Part shown: piece after piece, positions 61,492-64,000 of the stretch | Layout of the letters: each line of letters begins with the position of its first letter | How positions within the stretch are numbered: position 1 is the stretch's first letter | From: Acetobacter fabarum | Lineage (GTDB): Bacteria; Pseudomonadota; Alphaproteobacteria; Acetobacterales; Acetobacteraceae | Direction: 5' to 3' | NCBI RefSeq assembly: GCF_011516925.1 | Contig: NZ_WOTG01000002.1 | Location: 496,001-560,000 of the forward strand | DNA: 64,000 bases | Notes under the pieces: generated by a model | The model's database searches: none | What the model was told of the DNA's origin: nothing | What the model saw: only the letters and a program-made list of their open reading frames with translations | Made by a program: the position numbers and the translations under genes

Positions 61492-61524
61492 GCTGGCTCC
61501 CTGATAATAAAGGAGCCAGCTTTT
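61492..61524. terminator. Bidirectional terminator between DUF3108 gene and glmS
   Basis: Stem GCTGGCTCC (61492-61500) / GGAGCCAGC (61512-61520), followed by TTTT on the plus strand. On the minus strand the same stem is followed by CTTGCTTTT, so it can serve both convergent genes. Confidence 0.8.
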
Positions 61525-61533
61525 GAGGTATGG

Positions 61534-63356
<1,823 letters not shown>

Positions 63357-63357
<1 letters not shown>

Positions 63358-64000
63358 CAGCCGTTTTCCTTTTTTGCCTTCAGGGCATCTTTGAACAGTT
63401 TGCCGCGTTCCGGTTTGGTGGTCTGGCGCGCACGCCCCAGAGCCAGCGCATCCTGCGGCACATTGTTTGTAATGGTACTGCCTGCTGCGATCAGGGCGTT
63501 ATCACCGATCTCGACAGGGGCAACCAGTACGGAGTTGGAGCCGACAAACGTATTTTTGCCGATGGATGTGGTGTGTTTGAACACCCCATCATAGTTGCAC
63601 ACAATGGTCCCGGCCCCAATGTTGGAGTGCGCGCCAACCTGTGCATTTCCTATATAGGACAGATGGTTGACTTTAACACCCGCACCCAGCTCGGCACTTT
63701 TGAGTTCAACAAAATTGCCAACCCGCGCGCTGGCACCAATTGTGGTTTCTGGCCGCAGGCGGGCATATGGGCCAATCACTGCGCCAGAATGTACCTCGCA
63801 CCCTTCAAGGTGGCTGAAGGCGCGAATAACAGCACCTTCATGCACAACAACGCCGGGGCCAAAGACAACATTGGGCTCAACCAGCACATCGGCGGCCAGT
63901 TGGGTGTCTGTTGCCAAAAAGACTGTCTCGGGGGCAACCAGCGTTACCCCGTTGTCCATGGCGTTCTGGCGGAGGCGCTTTTGCAGGGCGGCTTCGGCCT
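63357..64000 (-). CDS. glmU: Bifunctional GlmU, C-terminal part (cut by window end)
   Basis: Acetyltransferase half of GlmU, which acetylates glucosamine-1-phosphate before the N-terminal half makes UDP-GlcNAc. 214 residues are inside the window. Reading past the internal ATG at 63959 the frame stays open to the edge with [13 protein letters not shown], the normal linker before [15 protein letters not shown]. The left-handed beta-helix hexapeptide repeats follow, with the conserved [14 protein letters not shown] and GTIVCNYDG segments. The gene is not truncated biologically; the 5' part lies beyond position 64000. Its stop overlaps the glmS start. Confidence 0.96.

Overview
This is a GC-rich window (roughly 60% GC by eye) of alphaproteobacterial housekeeping DNA. 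The gene set and order point to an acetic acid bacterium (family Acetobacteraceae): tig-clpP-clpX-lon-hup, then a nuo operon running into birA-coaX-rnj-proS-lolC-lolD, plus an Rrf2-led suf operon using SufU. The genus cannot be settled from the sequence alone. I saw no insertion sequence, prophage, CRISPR array or rRNA operon. The window is almost fully coding and no gene-free stretch exceeds 300 bases.

Region 1 (1-12.5 kb): an M32 carboxypeptidase diverges from a TPR/glycosyltransferase-like protein, followed by mutS and glnD. A Nudix hydrolase converges on glnD and diverges from an ATM1-type ABC exporter, which is followed by a 104-residue protein I do not recognise. Region 2 (12.5-19.7 kb): rpmB and fusA with clear terminators, a hairpin-rich 209-base gap, a divergent PEP carboxylase homologue on the minus strand, and a DUF445 membrane protein. 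Region 3 (20-26.6 kb): a tightly coupled operon rrf2-sufB-C-D-S-U-T-A for Fe-S cluster assembly. It feeds the many Fe-S subunits of complex I encoded downstream. Region 4 (26.5-32 kb): an Fe-S RNA methyltransferase, a DEAD-box helicase with long low-complexity tails, a small membrane protein and the NAD(P)HX repair enzyme.

Region 5 (32-39.2 kb): tRNA-Leu(UAG), trigger factor, ClpP, ClpX, Lon, HU and tRNA-Val(UAC), a protein folding and turnover block. Region 6 (39.3-59 kb): NADH dehydrogenase genes nuoABCDEFGHIJKL and nuoN, most with stop/start overlaps, leading into birA, coaX, rnj, proS and lolCD. Region 7 (59-64 kb): a thiol glutathione peroxidase, an IclR regulator, a DUF3108 protein, and glmS-glmU, with glmU cut by the window end.

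The most striking observation is that nuoM is missing from its normal place. Between nuoL and nuoN lies only a 19-codon ORF (50862-50921) that starts just after nuoL and ends in a coupled overlap with nuoN, exactly as a nuoM reduced by an in-frame deletion would look. Second is the PEP carboxylase homologue, which has substitutions in several normally invariant active-site loops. Third is the hairpin-rich fusA-ppc gap, a candidate structured RNA. I found no wholly novel multi-gene system.
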